NCBI GenBank assembly: GCA_963972195.1
Contig: CAXATH010000010.1
Coordinates: 49,535 to 113,534, forward strand
Reading direction: 5' to 3'
DNA from: Litorimonas sp963972195
GTDB taxonomy: Bacteria; Pseudomonadota; Alphaproteobacteria; Caulobacterales; Maricaulaceae
DNA: 64,000 bases
Shown: one piece after another, positions 63,534 to 64,000 of the stretch
Position numbering within the stretch: position 1 is the stretch's first letter
Layout of the letters: the number at the start of each line of letters is the position of its first letter
The notes under the pieces: generated by a model
What the model was told of the DNA's origin: nothing
What the model saw: only the letters and a program-made list of their open reading frames with translations
The model's database searches: none
Position numbers and translations under genes: made by a program

Positions 63534-63647
63534 TTATAACGCCTGAATGCCTCGAGTGATCATGATGCAGCCACCTAAGCCTTGGGTTCTGAGTTTGCCG
63601 TTTAATATGCGGATCGCCTCACGACGCTCCTGTTCGGTTTGCGCCAT
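63534..63647 (-). pseudogene. DUF3768-like remnant
   Basis: A 37-codon frame after a GAGG site begins MAQTEQERREAIRILNGKLR and continues GLGGCIMITRGIQAL, resembling the start of DUF3768 proteins (usually about 100 residues). It then stops at TAA. Another frame carries on with ISRLPDVCFAPKGDIEEISE, ending at 63460, so a frameshift has probably broken the gene. DUF3768 genes are common on plasmids and islands. Confidence 0.5.
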
Positions 63648-63819
63648 GTAGCCTCACTTCGCTTCTCCGGCCACAACGGAATTGTTATGAACGGGTTGGG
63701 CGAAAAGAAGTTTATTCTAGCATACTCATTGTAGTCGGTAATTTTCCTTTTTGAAATCTAAGAAATCTTTATAAATGTAACATGACAAAATACGCGTAGC
63801 GATATTACAAGGATGCTTA

Positions 63820-64000
63820 ATGAATACGATTGTCCCACCACTGTCCGGCATTAATCGCTTACTGGAGCAACAACGACAAATACATAAAACCCTTGAACCT
63901 TTTGCATTGCGGTTAGAGGCAATGCGTCTACCTGCTTTGGAATTTCAAAAGCAAATGCAAGAAGCCATGCGGCCTATCGCAATGTTCCAAACAAATATGT
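63820..64000 (+). CDS. N-terminal part of an unidentified protein (cut by window edge)
   Basis: An ATG at 63820 with AAGGA seven bases upstream opens a frame of 60 codons to the window end. The start is MNTIVPPLSGINRLLEQQRQ and the rest is Gln/Met/Leu-rich, probably a coiled coil (LEFQKQMQEAMRPIAMF). No family is recognised. It lies after about 1.2 kb of repeat and remnant DNA, so it may belong to an accessory region. Confidence 0.6.
   Translation, partial: MNTIVPPLSGINRLLEQQRQIHKTLEPFALRLEAMRLPALEFQKQMQEAMRPIAMFQTNM

Overview
The window reads as chromosomal DNA of an alphaproteobacterium with medium GC. Support comes from a FYDLN-acid (TIGR02300) protein, a PTS-Ntr enzyme I with a GAF domain, a class II EPSP synthase, a NodT-type efflux outer-membrane factor and the style of the ETF genes. 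A marine Hyphomonadaceae/Maricaulales-type host is an inference from overall gene style and is not proven here.

Layout. Positions 1-3.6 kb hold housekeeping genes (cmk, aroA, a FYDLN-acid protein) ending in a tRNA-Ala(GGC). A 10.5 kb island (3620-14089) is inserted in the 3' end of that tRNA and is bounded by a 15-bp direct repeat. It carries a type III restriction-modification pair, a second tyrosine recombinase with an HTH/zinc-ribbon gene and an AlpA-like excisionase, and a P4-type integrase at its right end. The integrase is translationally coupled to two unknown genes, one with HEPN-like motifs; this pair is the best candidate for an undescribed defence or toxin module. From 14.2 to 19.8 kb lies a complete tripartite RND efflux operon. 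From 20 to 28 kb are a SET-domain protein, UDP-glucose synthesis and oxidation (galU, ugd), a membrane hydroxylase, PhoD, a MazG-like protein and a phosphohexomutase. From 28 to 32 kb are a GT2 glycosyltransferase and the SAM-cycle genes ahcY and metK.

From 32 to 46 kb are rimM away from its usual operon, ptsP, lipoproteins, a YgjP-type metallopeptidase, a flavoprotein, a TauE exporter, the 5-oxoprolinase operon pxpABC and a pabB-pabC fusion. From 46 to 53 kb is a ZntB-like transporter followed by a tightly overlapped membrane operon DUF4129-DUF4350-MoxR-DUF58-SpoIIM-RDD. From 53 to 57 kb are an XRE regulator, a WecG/TagA glycosyltransferase, an Atm1-type ABC exporter and a His/Tyr-rich surface lipoprotein. 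From 57.6 to 62.6 kb are a lipid/acyl-CoA catabolic operon (HSDL2-like SDR, DUF1330, DUF2855, dienoyl-CoA isomerase-like crotonase) and the convergent etfBA pair that would take electrons from acyl-CoA dehydrogenases.

The last 1.2 kb before the right edge has no intact gene. It holds a REP-like inverted-repeat element, a GC-rich, strongly structured stretch ending in an intrinsic terminator (possible non-coding RNA), a DUF3768-like remnant and the start of a gene cut by the window edge.
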